From Sva-07 sp942492715 (GTDB taxonomy: Bacteria > Actinomycetota > Acidimicrobiia > Acidimicrobiales > Ilumatobacteraceae): a DNA stretch of 64,000 nt. Each line of letters starts with the position of its first letter. The stretch's first letter is position 1. The position numbers and the translations under genes were made by a program. Under the pieces are notes generated by a model. It did no database searches. It saw only the letters and a program-made list of their open reading frames with translations, and was not told the origin of the DNA. Location of the stretch: positions 186,001 to 250,000 of the forward strand of contig CALOFW010000018.1 in assembly GCA_942492715.1 (NCBI GenBank), written 5' to 3'. Positions 51,316 through 60,965 of the stretch are shown in pieces.

Positions 51316-53625
51316 TTGATCTGGTTCCTGCTCTCGCTGTTCGTCGTCGCCAGCGCGACGACTGCCGTCTTCGGGGCACGCCTGGGACGAAACGCACTGT
51401 GGGTCGCAGCGATTCCGATGGCCGCCACGGCGCTGTGGTCGCTGACATTCGTCGGCTCCGACGACGTGGTCGAGTCAGGGTTCGCCTGGGTGCCCGGGCT
51501 CGACGTGTCGGTGCTGTTCCGGATCGATGCGCTGAGCGCGCTGCTCTCGCTCCTCGTCGCCGGCATCGGTGCGCTCGTGTGTGTGTACGCCGTCGGCTAC
51601 TTCTCGGCCAGTGCAGCCGGCATGGGGCGGTTCGCCTCCACGCTCACCGCATTCTCCGGGGCGATGGTGGGCCTGGTCTGGGCCGACTCGGTGTGGACGC
51701 TGTTCATGTTCTGGGAGCTGACGTCGATCACGTCGTTCCTGCTCGTCGGGTTCAAGAACACCGATCCTGTCGCCCGCACCGCCGCTCGGCGAGCGCTCGT
51801 CATCACCGCCGCCGGCGGGCTGACGTTGCTCGCCGGTTTCGTCCTCTTCGTCGACGCTTCCGGCACCGCCGTCCTCAGCGAGATCACCCCGATCACCGGT
51901 TCCACCGCGACGGCCGCTGCGGTGCTGATCCTGATCGCCGCCGCCACGAAGTCCGCGCAGGTGCCGTTCCACGTGTGGTTGCCCGGCGCGATGGCCGCGC
52001 CCACACCGGTGAGCGCATACCTCCACTCCGCCACCATGGTGAAGGCGGGCGTGATCCTCGTCGCAGTGATCGCCCCCGCGTTCCAGGAGACCGAGGTCTG
52101 GAAGCCGCTCGGCCTCACGTTCGGCCTGGCCACGATGATCTGGGGCTCGATCGGCGCGCTGCGTCACGTCGATGCCAAGCTGATCCTCGCCTGGGGCACC
52201 GTGTCGCAGCTCGGGTTGTTGATCGCGCTGCTGGCGATCGGCACGCCGAAGGCAACGTTCGCCGCCATGTCGATCCTGGTCGCCCACGCGGTGTTCAAAG
52301 CGGCCCTCTTCATGGTGGTCGGAGAGGTCGACGTCCGTACCGGCACCCGCAACATCAACGAGCTGTCCGGCCTGCGTCGTTCGATGCCGGTCACGTTCGC
52401 GGTGGCGCTCGTGTGCGGTGTCTCGATGGCCGGCATCCCGCCGACGCTCGGCTTTCCCGCGAAGGAGGCGGCCATCGAAGCGGTGCAGGGTCTCGCCGGC
52501 GCCGAACTGTGGCTGGTCGGTGGCCTCGTGATCGGCGGCTCCGTCCTGACCGTCGCCTACACCACACGATTGCTGCTCGGCATGTTCGGTTCGTCCGAGC
52601 CGATGCCCGATCGGCCGGTGTCACCGGTCCGCCCGGCGATGACGACGCCGGAAGTCGTGCTCGGTCTGGCGACCGTCGGCGGGTTCGTCGCCCTGGGTTG
52701 GGTGACCGACGTCGTGCGGACGGCGACCGTGGTGGTGTCCCCGAAGGCCGAGGTCTACTCGCTCTACCGGTGGCCGGGCTTCACCGATGCCTTCATCACG
52801 TCGATGCTCGTCGTGGCAGGCGGGCTGGTCCTCGGCGCCCTCCTCGCCCGGCGCGTCGTCCTGTCGGGCCCCGCTGCCCGCGGCGCCTCGATCGCCGACG
52901 CATTGATCGACGGGCTCGGACGGGTCGCCCGTCGCATCGCCCGGCGTGTGCAGCACGGCTCGCTCCCGCTGTACCTCGCCACCACCGTCGTCGTCCTCGG
53001 TACCGCCGCGGTGCCGTTCGTCGGCGAGATCGACACCGACCAGCTCTACTGGTGGGACAATCGCGCCGAGGCGGTGCTCGTCCTGATGATCGTTTCGGCC
53101 GCGATCGCCGCCACCACGGTCGGCTCACGCCTGGGGGCCGCACTCGTCCTCGGAGCGGTCGGGTTCAGCGTCGCCGGTCTGTTCGTCGCCATCGGTGCGC
53201 CCGATCTCGTGTTGACCCAGCTCCTGGTCGAGACGGTCATCGTCGTCGGCTTCGTGCTGGGGCTCGGCCGGCTCGCCACACGGTTCCCGACCGCCACCCG
53301 TCTGTGGTTCGTCGGTCGCGTCGCTGTCTCGCTGTTGATCGGCGCCGCGGTGGCCGTCGCGCTCGCCGGTGCGGCATCGAGTCCGTCGGGTGAACCACCG
53401 ATTCTCGATCTCGCCGAGTCGGCCGTGGACGAGGGTGGAGGCAACAACGTCGTCAACGTGATCCTCACCGACACCCGCGCCCTCGACACGCTCGGTGAGG
53501 TGATCGTGCTGATGACCGTTGCAGTCGGGATCCTCACGTTGACGAGGAAGCGCCGCACGAGAGCGAACGCCACTGACGCAGGAGGCGGCGACACCCGCGT
53601 CCCCGAGGCGGAGGCGGTCGGATGA
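51316..53625 (+). CDS. mrpA: Mrp-type Na+/H+ antiporter subunit A
   Basis: A 769-residue membrane protein related to complex I subunit NuoL. FWELTSITSFLLVGFKN, AGAMAAPTPVSAYLHSATMVKAGVIL and SIGALRHVDAKLILAWGTVSQLGLL are the core NuoL/MrpA motifs, with the proton-channel lysines. The C-terminal part (VETVIVVGFVLGLGRL, and ILTDTRALDTLGEVIVLMTVAVGILTL) is the DUF4040/MbhE-like extension that Mrp A subunits carry. The start TTG 51316 lies nine bases after TATCCT. It is the first of seven overlapping genes. Confidence 0.92.
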   Translation: MIWFLLSLFVVASATTAVFGARLGRNALWVAAIPMAATALWSLTFVGSDDVVESGFAWVPGLDVSVLFRIDALSALLSLLVAGIGALVCVYAVGYFSASAAGMGRFASTLTAFSGAMVGLVWADSVWTLFMFWELTSITSFLLVGFKNTDPVARTAARRALVITAAGGLTLLAGFVLFVDASGTAVLSEITPITGSTATAAAVLILIAAATKSAQVPFHVWLPGAMAAPTPVSAYLHSATMVKAGVILVAVIAPAFQETEVWKPLGLTFGLATMIWGSIGALRHVDAKLILAWGTVSQLGLLIALLAIGTPKATFAAMSILVAHAVFKAALFMVVGEVDVRTGTRNINELSGLRRSMPVTFAVALVCGVSMAGIPPTLGFPAKEAAIEAVQGLAGAELWLVGGLVIGGSVLTVAYTTRLLLGMFGSSEPMPDRPVSPVRPAMTTPEVVLGLATVGGFVALGWVTDVVRTATVVVSPKAEVYSLYRWPGFTDAFITSMLVVAGGLVLGALLARRVVLSGPAARGASIADALIDGLGRVARRIARRVQHGSLPLYLATTVVVLGTAAVPFVGEIDTDQLYWWDNRAEAVLVLMIVSAAIAATTVGSRLGAALVLGAVGFSVAGLFVAIGAPDLVLTQLLVETVIVVGFVLGLGRLATRFPTATRLWFVGRVAVSLLIGAAVAVALAGAASSPSGEPPILDLAESAVDEGGGNNVVNVILTDTRALDTLGEVIVLMTVAVGILTLTRKRRTRANATDAGGGDTRVPEAEAVG

Positions 53626-54095
53626 TCGCACGGACCTCCCCGATCGTTCGTCTCGCCGTGCGGGCGATCACGCCGATCGCTCTCCTGATCGCTGCCTTCG
53701 TGCTGTTCGCAGGGCACAACCAGCCCGGCGGTGGGTTCGCCGCGGGGCTGTTGCTCGGCGCGGTCATCGTGCTGCGCACCATCGCCGGACTCCAGCAGCC
53801 ACGCCACGCGGTGCTGTTCCTCGCCGTCGGGGGGATCATCGTCGGGTTCGAAGCGATCGCCCCGATGTTGTGGGGTGAGCCACTGCTCGACCAGGTCGTG
53901 CTCAGCTGGGAGGTCCCGGTGCTCGGCAAGGTCAAGACCGGCTCGGCGCTCGTCTTCGACCTCGGCGTGGTCGCCGTGGTCGTCGGTCTGGTCGTGGCGC
54001 TGCTCGACGGTTTCGACGCCTCCTCGCTCGTCGATCGAGGCCGCCGCCCGGTCGATGTCGACCGCACCGATCACGACGCAGGGCGGCCGGCATGA
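53622..54095 (+). CDS. mrpB: Mrp-type Na+/H+ antiporter subunit B
   Basis: A 157-residue protein with four hydrophobic segments. ARTSPIVRLAVRAITPIALLIAAFVLFAGHNQPGGGFAAGLLLG is the MnhB signature (HNQPGGGF). It overlaps mrpA and mrpC by four bases each. Confidence 0.92.
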   Translation: MIARTSPIVRLAVRAITPIALLIAAFVLFAGHNQPGGGFAAGLLLGAVIVLRTIAGLQQPRHAVLFLAVGGIIVGFEAIAPMLWGEPLLDQVVLSWEVPVLGKVKTGSALVFDLGVVAVVVGLVVALLDGFDASSLVDRGRRPVDVDRTDHDAGRPA

Positions 54096-54577
54096 GCGTC
54101 GCCATGATCATCGCCGTTGCCGGCCTCGCTGCAACCGGCACGTTCCTCGTGACCTCGCGCTCGCTGAGTCGGATCGTGCTCGGATTCGCGCTGCTCGGCC
54201 ACGCTGCGGTGCTCGCCCTCCTGGCATCGGGCGGACGGGCCGGCGATCCTCCGATCGTCGACGGGGCGGTCCGGCCCGACACCGCCAATCCGCTGCCCCA
54301 GGCGCTGTCGCTCACCGCGATCGTGATCTCGTTCGGGCTCACGCTGTACGTGCTCGCCCTCGCCCGGCGCCAACAGATCCTGACCGGCGACGATCTCGTG
54401 GAGGACGACGTCGAGGACCGCCGCATCGCCGCCTACGCCGAACTGCGGGCGGCAGCGAGCGACGAGACACGGGCGATCGAGGAGCAACACGAAGACGGCT
54501 CCGGCGGTGACGCCGGAGACGACCGCAACGATCGCGGGCACGACCCCGACCCTTCGCCCGACGGGACGCTGCCATGA
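54092..54577 (+). CDS. mrpC: Mrp-type Na+/H+ antiporter subunit C
   Basis: A 161-residue NuoK-like subunit with three membrane segments. TFLVTSRSLSRIVLGFALLGHAAVLALLASG and ANPLPQALSLTAIVISFGLTLYVLAL (DPLPQALxLTAIVI) are diagnostic. It has an unusually long acidic C-terminal tail after the last helix (from about residue 105, ending GHDPDPSPDGTLP) compared with the usual 110-120 residues of MrpC. Confidence 0.92.
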   Translation: MSVAMIIAVAGLAATGTFLVTSRSLSRIVLGFALLGHAAVLALLASGGRAGDPPIVDGAVRPDTANPLPQALSLTAIVISFGLTLYVLALARRQQILTGDDLVEDDVEDRRIAAYAELRAAASDETRAIEEQHEDGSGGDAGDDRNDRGHDPDPSPDGTLP

Positions 54578-56052
54578 CCGTGGTCGTCGGGCTCGTCGTC
54601 GTGCTGCCGTTGCTGGCTGCCGCCGTGGTGTTGGGGTTCCGCCACCGTTCGGCGGTTCGGGACGTACTCACCCTGTCGACGATGGCCGCCACCACCGGGC
54701 TGGCCGCAGCGCTCCTGGTGGCCGTCGATCGTGATGGCACGGTGGTGCTGCGCGTGGGTGGCTGGGCACCCGAGTTGGGCATCGTGCTCGTCGCCGACCT
54801 CTTCGCCGCGCTCATCCTGTTGGTGGCATTCGCGACGATCCTCGTCGTCGAGCTGTTCGCGATCGGTCAGCGCCGAACGCCGGCGGGCGCCGATCCGGCG
54901 GTCGTGTCACCGATCCTGCTCGTGCTGGCCGGCGGCGTCGGCCTGTCGATCCTCACCGGCGACCTGTTCACACTGTTCGTCGCCTTCGAGTTGATCCTCG
55001 TGGCCAGCTACGTGCTGCTCACCCATCAGGGTCGAGAAGCACAGATCCGGTCGGGCATGACGTACGTCGTCATCAACCTGTTCGCATCGACGTTGTTCCT
55101 GTTCGGCGTGGCGATCGTGTACGCCGCCACCGGCACGGTCAACATGGCGCTGCTCGCCGAGCGCATCCCGGAGCTGCCGGCCGCCACGCAGGTCGGTATC
55201 GGGCTCTGGTTCCTCGTGGTGTTCGGCACCAAGGCGGCGATCTTCCCGCTGTTCTCGTGGCTCCCCGACAGCTATCCGACGGCGCCGACCACGATCACAG
55301 CGGTGTTCGCCGGGCTGCTCACGAAGATCGGCGTCTACGTGCTCATCCGGTTCTTCACGTTGATGGAGCTCGACCAACTCGGACCGTTGTTGCTCGTGAT
55401 CGCCGGCTTGACGATGGTGATCGGCGTCGCCGGAGCGCTGGCGCAGGACGACGTGAAGCGCATCTTGTCGTTCCACGTCGTCAGCCAGATCGGCTACATG
55501 ATCATGGGGCTCGGCATCTTCACGGTCGCCGGTGTGGCCGGCGCCGTCCTGTTCCTCGTCCACCAGATCCCGGTCAAGACGGTGATGTTCCTCGCCGGTG
55601 GTCTGATCGAGGACGATCAGGGCACGTCCGCGCTCAACAAGGTCGGCGGCCTCGCCACGAGCAGGCCCGTGATCGCGGTGTTGTTCGCACTGCCGGCCCT
55701 CAGCCTGGCGGGCCTTCCTCCGTTCTCCGGGTTCGTCGCGAAGCTGGCGCTGGTGGACGCCGGGGTGGCGGCCGGTGACTACGTGATCGTGGTGGTGTCG
55801 CTGGTGGCGAGCATCCTGACGCTGCTGTCGATGACCAAGATCTGGGTCGGTGCGTTCTGGGGTGAGGTGACACCGGCGGCCGTGCCCGCATCGAGTCGGC
55901 GGTCGGTCGGGGTCATGCAGACCGCGGCGGGGATCGCTGTCCTCGGCACGATCGCCGTGGCCGTGCTCGCCGGCGTGTTGTGGCCGATGTGTGAGGAGAT
56001 CGCGGCCGACCTGTTGGCACGGACCCCGTATGTGACGGCGGTGCTCGGATGA
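54574..56052 (+). CDS. mrpD: Mrp-type Na+/H+ antiporter subunit D
   Basis: A 492-residue NuoM/N-like subunit. LFTLFVAFELILVASYVLLTHQG, KAAIFPLFSWLPDSYPTAPTTITAVFAGLLTKIGVYVLIR and VIGVAGALAQDDVKRILSFHVVSQIGYMIMGLG are the family core motifs. With MrpA it provides the ion pathways. It overlaps both neighbours by four bases. Confidence 0.93.
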   Translation: MTVVVGLVVVLPLLAAAVVLGFRHRSAVRDVLTLSTMAATTGLAAALLVAVDRDGTVVLRVGGWAPELGIVLVADLFAALILLVAFATILVVELFAIGQRRTPAGADPAVVSPILLVLAGGVGLSILTGDLFTLFVAFELILVASYVLLTHQGREAQIRSGMTYVVINLFASTLFLFGVAIVYAATGTVNMALLAERIPELPAATQVGIGLWFLVVFGTKAAIFPLFSWLPDSYPTAPTTITAVFAGLLTKIGVYVLIRFFTLMELDQLGPLLLVIAGLTMVIGVAGALAQDDVKRILSFHVVSQIGYMIMGLGIFTVAGVAGAVLFLVHQIPVKTVMFLAGGLIEDDQGTSALNKVGGLATSRPVIAVLFALPALSLAGLPPFSGFVAKLALVDAGVAAGDYVIVVVSLVASILTLLSMTKIWVGAFWGEVTPAAVPASSRRSVGVMQTAAGIAVLGTIAVAVLAGVLWPMCEEIAADLLARTPYVTAVLG

Positions 56053-56582
56053 GTTTCACTGCAACCCTTCGCGAACTGGTGATGCCGCGTCGCCTCGTGA
56101 CGCTTGCCCTGCTCGTGGCCGCGTGGTGTGCGCTGTGGGGCGGCATCTCGGTGGCCAACGTGCTCGCCGGGACGGTGGTGGCGGTCGCCGTGACCCTCGC
56201 GGCCGGCGTCCAGCCCGGCCATGGCCGGATCCGGGTGGTGCCGTTGGTCCACTTCGTGTGGTTGGTGACGCTCGACCTCGTGTCGTCGATGGTGTCGGTC
56301 GCCTGGGAGATCCTCACGCCCACCGACTACACCGACGAGGCGATCATCGCGGTCGACACGCAGGTGGAGAGCCGCTCACACCTGCTGATGCTGGTGGTTG
56401 CGATCACGGTCACGCCCGGCACCGCCGTGGTCGACACCGACACCGACAACGGGCGCTTCTACCTCCATCTGTTGCACGCCGACAAGGCCGACGCGATCGT
56501 CACCCACGTCCAGCGGCTCGCCGACCTCGCCTGCCGGTCGCTGCCCGTCGACACCGACGGCGGAGTGGAGGTGCCGACGTGA
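56049..56582 (+). CDS. mrpE: Mrp-type Na+/H+ antiporter subunit E
   Basis: A 177-residue protein with two to three N-terminal membrane segments and a cytoplasmic domain. LVTLDLVSSMVSVAWEILTP and VVAITVTPGTAVVDTDTDNGRFYLHLLHA (ITLTPGTxxxD) are the MnhE motifs. It overlaps mrpD and mrpF. Confidence 0.9.
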   Translation: MSFTATLRELVMPRRLVTLALLVAAWCALWGGISVANVLAGTVVAVAVTLAAGVQPGHGRIRVVPLVHFVWLVTLDLVSSMVSVAWEILTPTDYTDEAIIAVDTQVESRSHLLMLVVAITVTPGTAVVDTDTDNGRFYLHLLHADKADAIVTHVQRLADLACRSLPVDTDGGVEVPT

Positions 56583-56836
56583 TCGCCGACATCGCCGTTG
56601 CGATCTTCCTCCTCGCCGGCATCCTCGCCGGTGTCCGCCTGGTGCGCGGACCGAGCCTCGCCGACCGGGTGATCTCGCTCGATGCAGGGCTCGTTGCGCT
56701 GATGGGGGCGATCGGCACCCGCGTCGCGGAAACCGGCGACACGCTCTACATCGGCATCCTCGTGGTGATCGCGATCGTGGCCTTCACCGCCACGGTCGTG
56801 CTGAGCCGCTTCATCGTGACGACGGGGCGGCGATGA
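56579..56836 (+). CDS. mrpF: Mrp-type Na+/H+ antiporter subunit F
   Basis: An 85-residue protein with three membrane segments; RLVRGPSLADRVISLDAGLVALMGAIGTRV is the MnhF motif (GPxxxDRVxALD). It starts with GTG overlapping the mrpE stop (GTGA). The open frame extends far upstream only as a shadow of mrpE. Confidence 0.9.
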   Translation: MIADIAVAIFLLAGILAGVRLVRGPSLADRVISLDAGLVALMGAIGTRVAETGDTLYIGILVVIAIVAFTATVVLSRFIVTTGRR

Positions 56837-57186
56837 ACGCGGTGTCCGCGGTGTTCGTCGTGCTCGGAGCGCTGGTCGCCCTGCTCGCCTCGATCGGGCT
56901 GTTGACGTTCCGGACGCCGTACGCCCGCTTCCACGCGGCCGGCAAGGCGAGCCCGATTGCCTTCCTGCTGGTGGCGATCGGCGCGGCGATCGAGGTCGGT
57001 GCGGCCGGTGCAGCGGAGCTGACGATCGTGGCCGTCGCACTGCTGTTGACGCTGCCGGCCAGTACCCACCTGCTCTTCCGAGCGACCCATCGGACCACGT
57101 CATCGACCCATTTGAGCCGCGACGATCTGCAGGAGGCCGAAGCCGAACTCGCATCGAGCGAGGAGACCGAGGCGGAGGGCCAGTGA
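56833..57186 (+). CDS. mrpG: Mrp-type Na+/H+ antiporter subunit G
   Basis: A 117-residue protein with three membrane segments. FVVLGALVALLASIGLLTFRTPYARFHAAGKASPIAFLLVAIG is the MnhG pattern (LRFPDxYxRxHAxxKA variant). It completes the seven-subunit complex in the standard A-to-G order. A charged tail rich in Glu and Ser ends it. Confidence 0.9.
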   Translation: MNAVSAVFVVLGALVALLASIGLLTFRTPYARFHAAGKASPIAFLLVAIGAAIEVGAAGAAELTIVAVALLLTLPASTHLLFRATHRTTSSTHLSRDDLQEAEAELASSEETEAEGQ

Positions 57187-57233
57187 CGGTGGCGCACGAA
57201 AATGTACCCGGGCAACATGTGTCTTCGAATACG

Positions 57234-57239
57234 TATGAT
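57234..57239 (+). promoter_or_regulatory. -10-like element of the HTH regulator gene
   Basis: TATGAT is followed by GATCTG and GTG 57246, the best -10 match in the window. The palindrome ATACGTAT (57229-57236) overlaps it and could be an autoregulatory site. Confidence 0.5.
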
Positions 57240-57245
57240 GATCTG

Positions 57246-57545
57246 GTGACGCTGATCGAACCGAAACCGGACCTGCCGTCGTGGACCTTCCTGACCAACC
57301 ACGCGCACGTCATGGTGGCGCTCAGCCGCGATCCGGATCTCCGCCAACGCGATCTCAGCTACGTCGTCGGCATCACGCCGGGCGCCGTCCAGCGGATCCT
57401 CGACGATCTCGAACGCGGTGGCTATCTGCGGCGCGAGAAGGTCGGCCGCCGGAACCACTACGAGATCATCGATCGCACACCGCTTCGGCATCCGCTCGAA
57501 GGGCAGCACACCGTCGGCGAACTGCTCGACATGCTGCACGACTGA
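57246..57545 (+). CDS. Small winged-helix regulator (MarR/ArsR-like)
   Basis: A 99-residue DNA-binding protein. The winged helix-turn-helix is MVALSRDPDLRQRDLSYVVGITPGAVQRILDDLERGGYLRREKVGRRNHYEIIDRTPLRHP, which matches small MarR/Lrp-type regulators. GTG 57246 is chosen because TATGAT precedes it by six bases; the frame also opens at 57183 just before the mrpG stop. It is the last gene before the convergent cyd operon, and could regulate either that operon or mrp. Confidence 0.78.
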   Translation: MTLIEPKPDLPSWTFLTNHAHVMVALSRDPDLRQRDLSYVVGITPGAVQRILDDLERGGYLRREKVGRRNHYEIIDRTPLRHPLEGQHTVGELLDMLHD

Positions 57546-57590
57546 TCGCGCCGGCGGACCGTCCCGCTCGGCCCTGGCGACGGCCGCTGG

Positions 57591-60500
57591 TCAGGAGGGA
57601 GACGCCCGAGCGACGGTGTCGTGGCCGAGCACGATCGTGGTGCGGTCGGCGAACCGCTCGCGCAACGTCGCCAGCACGCGCTCAGCGGTGTTCGCATCGA
57701 GATTCGCCGTCGGTTCGTCGAGTACCACCACCCGGTGATCCGCGAGCAGCACCCGGGCGAGCGCGAGCCGTTGGACCTCGCCGCCGCTCATCCCTGAGCC
57801 GCCGCGTCCGATCCGCGAGTCGAGCCCGTGGGGCAGGTGCCCGAGCCAGGCGTCGAGCCGAACGGCTTCGAGCGCGGCACGCAACGCCTCTTCGGATGCG
57901 GACGGGTCGGCGATCCTCAGGTTCTCGCGCACGGTCGTGTCCGCGAGCCAGGGGAGCTGCTGCACCCACGTCACGCGCTCGCGAACGTTCGCACCACCGA
58001 TCGTGTCCACGTCGTCGCCATCGATCCGATAGCTGCCGGCGTGCGGCGGGAGGAACCCCACGAGCACGGAGGCGAAGGTCGACTTGCCGCTGCCGCTCGG
58101 GCCCGTGATCGTGGTGTGTGAGCCCGAGGGCAGGTCGATCGAGACCGGGCCGAGTGCATCGTGTGTCGCCGCGGGCCAGCGGGCCGTGAGTTCGTCGACG
58201 GTCAGATCCGGCGCGTCGCCGACGGGTCGCGGGTCCGAGGGTGAAGGAAGCGCATCGGGTGTGTCGAGCACGGAGATCACCCGATGGGCCGATCCGGCCA
58301 CGTTCGGCGCCGTGGAGGCGGTGTCGTTCACGGTGCCGACCAGCTCGAGGGTGGCGAGCGGCCAGAGCACCAGCACGCCGAGCACGGGGCCGGCGATCGA
58401 CGCGGCCGATGGTCCGATCACGGCCAGCGTTGCGATCGTGGTGGCGAGCGGCGCGGCGGCGACAACAGCGCTGCCACCCATGCGGAGGCGGGTGCGCCGC
58501 GCTGTCAGTCGGTCGAGATCGTGACCGGCGCGGTCGATGTCGCGTCGAGCGGAGCGCTCGACGCGATGGGCGATCAGCGCATCGAGTGATTCCGTGTACG
58601 ACAATGTCGCGCTGCTGAGACGGGCGCGTTGGTGGGCCATGCGCGGTCCGATCGTCGACTCGCGAGCGGCAGTGATCGAGGGCACCAGCACGCCGACGAT
58701 CAGCAGGGAGACGATCAGCACCGTGCCGGCGGCCGGGTCGAGCACGACTGTGACCAGCGCAGCGGCGACGGCCGTGGCGGCGATGGCCAGCACCGGTCCG
58801 AGCACTCGTACGAACAGATCGAGGAGACGGTCGACGTCGCCGACCACCCGTTGGAGGAGATCGCCGCGCTCCCATCCGGGGAGACCGGCGGGTGCGATGT
58901 CGGCCAACCGATCGACGACCGCGGCGCGGATCTCGCTGAGCGAACGCAGTCCGGCGTCGTGCGTGGCGAGCCGTTCCCCGTAGCGGAACACCCCCTTGCC
59001 GATGCCGAACGTCCGGACGGCGAGGATCGCCATCGACAGCTCGGCGAGGTCCGGCTGTTCGCTCGCCTTCACGATCAGCCAGGCGGCAACGCCGGCCAGG
59101 CCGAGGGTGCAGACCTCCGCGAGGGCGCCGAGCACGGTGGCTCCCGCGAACCGGCGCCGGGCCGGCCGTGCCATGTGCATCACCCGCCGAGTCGCCGACC
59201 AGAGATCACGTCGGCTCGGGCCGTGCACGTCGGTTCCGGGCATGTCGGCGCCCATCGGATCCGGCTCGGCCGACGCCGGGGCCGTCAGCGTGAGCGCGGC
59301 GGAGACGATCGGCTGGGGCGACGGTGGGTCGTCGGCGTCGGCCGGGCCACCGAAGTCCACGACCTGGTCGGCCACGGCACGGCAGCGAGGGTCGTGCGTG
59401 GCCACCAACACCGCGGCACCGTTCACGCGGGCCAGGGTGGCGAGTGCCCGCCACACCCGCTGGGCGTTCTCCGCATCGAGATGCGCGGTCGGCTCGTCGG
59501 CGAACACGAAGCGGGCACGGCCGCACCGGACGGCCACGAGGGCCCTGGCGACCTGGACACGACGCAACTGCCCACCCGACAGCTCGTCCGTGCGGCGGTC
59601 GCCCACGGCGATCAGGTCGACATCGTCGAGTGCTGCTGTCACCAGGTCGTCGGGGGCCGATGTCGCTCCGCGGACCTCGTCGGCAACCGACGTCCCGAGC
59701 GGGGTCAGCCGTTGTCCGATCACCGCGAGCTGATCGGCCCACGAGTCGGGGTCGAGGTCGCTCACGTCGACACCGTCGACAGTGATCGTCCCGTGCCGCT
59801 CGACGAGCCGTCCGCGACACGCGTCGATCAGCGTCGACTTGCCGATGCCGGTCGGGCCGTACACCGCGCCGATCGATCCGGATGCCACGTCGAGGTCGAT
59901 CCCGTCGAGCACGGCACGGCCGCTGCGAACGAGTGCCACGTCGCGCAGCAGCAACGTTCCCGACGTGGGTGCGTCGAGCCGACCCGAGGGGAGCACCGGT
60001 CGTGCGAGCAGATCGTGGAGGTCGTCACCGGCGTCGAGGCCCGACTGGGCGGCGTGGAAACTGGCACCGACACGTCGCAGCGGCAGATAGCACTCGGGAG
60101 CGAGGAGCAGGACGATCAGCGCCGTGGTGAGCACGAGCCCACCGGACGCCAGCCGCAGCCCGACCTCGACGGCGATCAGGGCGACCGACAGGGTGGCGAT
60201 CAGCTCGAGCGCGAACGCGGAGAGGAAGGCGATGCGCAGTGCCGTCATCGTCGTCGCCCGATACTGCTCGGAGACGTCGTGGACCGAGTCGCGCTGGGCC
60301 TTGGCCCGTCCGAACAGCCGCAAGGTGGGGAGCCCCTCGATCACGTCGAGGAAGTGGCCGCCGAGCCGTTGCAGCACCGCCCACTGTCGCTGTGTCCGGC
60401 GCTCGGTCATGCGGCCGATCAGCACCATGAAGATCGGGATCAACGGCACCGTGACGGCGATCAGCAGCGCCGAGGTCGGATCCGCGAGCAGGATCCGGAA

Positions 60501-60965
60501 TCCGGCCGCCAACGGCACCGCGACGGCGAGCATCAGCGCCGGCAGGAACTGGCGGACGTAGGGCTCCAACTCGTCGACGCCGGTCGTCGCGACCGTGGCC
60601 TCGCGGCTTGCCAGCCCGCTGCTGGTGCGGTCACCGTCGGCTCGGGCATGATCGAGCACGGCAGCTCGCACGTCGTGGCGGATCGACCGCATCGCGCGGC
60701 CCGATGACCATTCGCTGACCGCTGCGCCGAGCGCGCGCACCGCAGCGACGGCGGCGAGTGCGACGAGCGTGCGCGTGAGCCCACCCGACACGTCACCGTT
60801 CTGCACGAGGTCGGCCAAGCCGTTGGCGAGAACCTCGGCCTGCAGGACCACGATCACCGCGGTCACCACCGCGACCGCGCCGACGACCACGAGGTGTCGT
60901 CGGAGCCCGGGGATCAGTCGGACGAGGCGGATGTCGACCGGCCCGCGCCGGTCGACATCGCTCAC
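57591..60965 (-). CDS. cydDC: CydDC fused ABC transporter (thiol exporter for cytochrome bd assembly)
   Basis: A 1124-residue protein that joins CydD and CydC, usually two polypeptides. The first half has a membrane domain, Walker A YGPTGIGKSTLIDA and signature DELSGGQLRRVQVARAL; the second half has a second membrane domain (from about residue 590), Walker A TGPSGSGKSTFASVL, signature GMSGGEVQRLALARVLL and Walker B VVVLDEPTANLD. The complex exports cysteine or glutathione and is needed to assemble cytochrome bd. GTG 60965 overlaps the cydB stop by four bases. Fused CydDC proteins are known in several actinobacteria. Confidence 0.92.
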   Translation of the reverse strand: MSDVDRRGPVDIRLVRLIPGLRRHLVVVGAVAVVTAVIVVLQAEVLANGLADLVQNGDVSGGLTRTLVALAAVAAVRALGAAVSEWSSGRAMRSIRHDVRAAVLDHARADGDRTSSGLASREATVATTGVDELEPYVRQFLPALMLAVAVPLAAGFRILLADPTSALLIAVTVPLIPIFMVLIGRMTERRTQRQWAVLQRLGGHFLDVIEGLPTLRLFGRAKAQRDSVHDVSEQYRATTMTALRIAFLSAFALELIATLSVALIAVEVGLRLASGGLVLTTALIVLLLAPECYLPLRRVGASFHAAQSGLDAGDDLHDLLARPVLPSGRLDAPTSGTLLLRDVALVRSGRAVLDGIDLDVASGSIGAVYGPTGIGKSTLIDACRGRLVERHGTITVDGVDVSDLDPDSWADQLAVIGQRLTPLGTSVADEVRGATSAPDDLVTAALDDVDLIAVGDRRTDELSGGQLRRVQVARALVAVRCGRARFVFADEPTAHLDAENAQRVWRALATLARVNGAAVLVATHDPRCRAVADQVVDFGGPADADDPPSPQPIVSAALTLTAPASAEPDPMGADMPGTDVHGPSRRDLWSATRRVMHMARPARRRFAGATVLGALAEVCTLGLAGVAAWLIVKASEQPDLAELSMAILAVRTFGIGKGVFRYGERLATHDAGLRSLSEIRAAVVDRLADIAPAGLPGWERGDLLQRVVGDVDRLLDLFVRVLGPVLAIAATAVAAALVTVVLDPAAGTVLIVSLLIVGVLVPSITAARESTIGPRMAHQRARLSSATLSYTESLDALIAHRVERSARRDIDRAGHDLDRLTARRTRLRMGGSAVVAAAPLATTIATLAVIGPSAASIAGPVLGVLVLWPLATLELVGTVNDTASTAPNVAGSAHRVISVLDTPDALPSPSDPRPVGDAPDLTVDELTARWPAATHDALGPVSIDLPSGSHTTITGPSGSGKSTFASVLVGFLPPHAGSYRIDGDDVDTIGGANVRERVTWVQQLPWLADTTVRENLRIADPSASEEALRAALEAVRLDAWLGHLPHGLDSRIGRGGSGMSGGEVQRLALARVLLADHRVVVLDEPTANLDANTAERVLATLRERFADRTTIVLGHDTVARASPS

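Noticed and set aside
57546..57590. CGGCC/GGCCG inverted repeat between the HTH and cydDC genes
   Set aside because: Five-base arms with an eight-base loop are expected by chance here.
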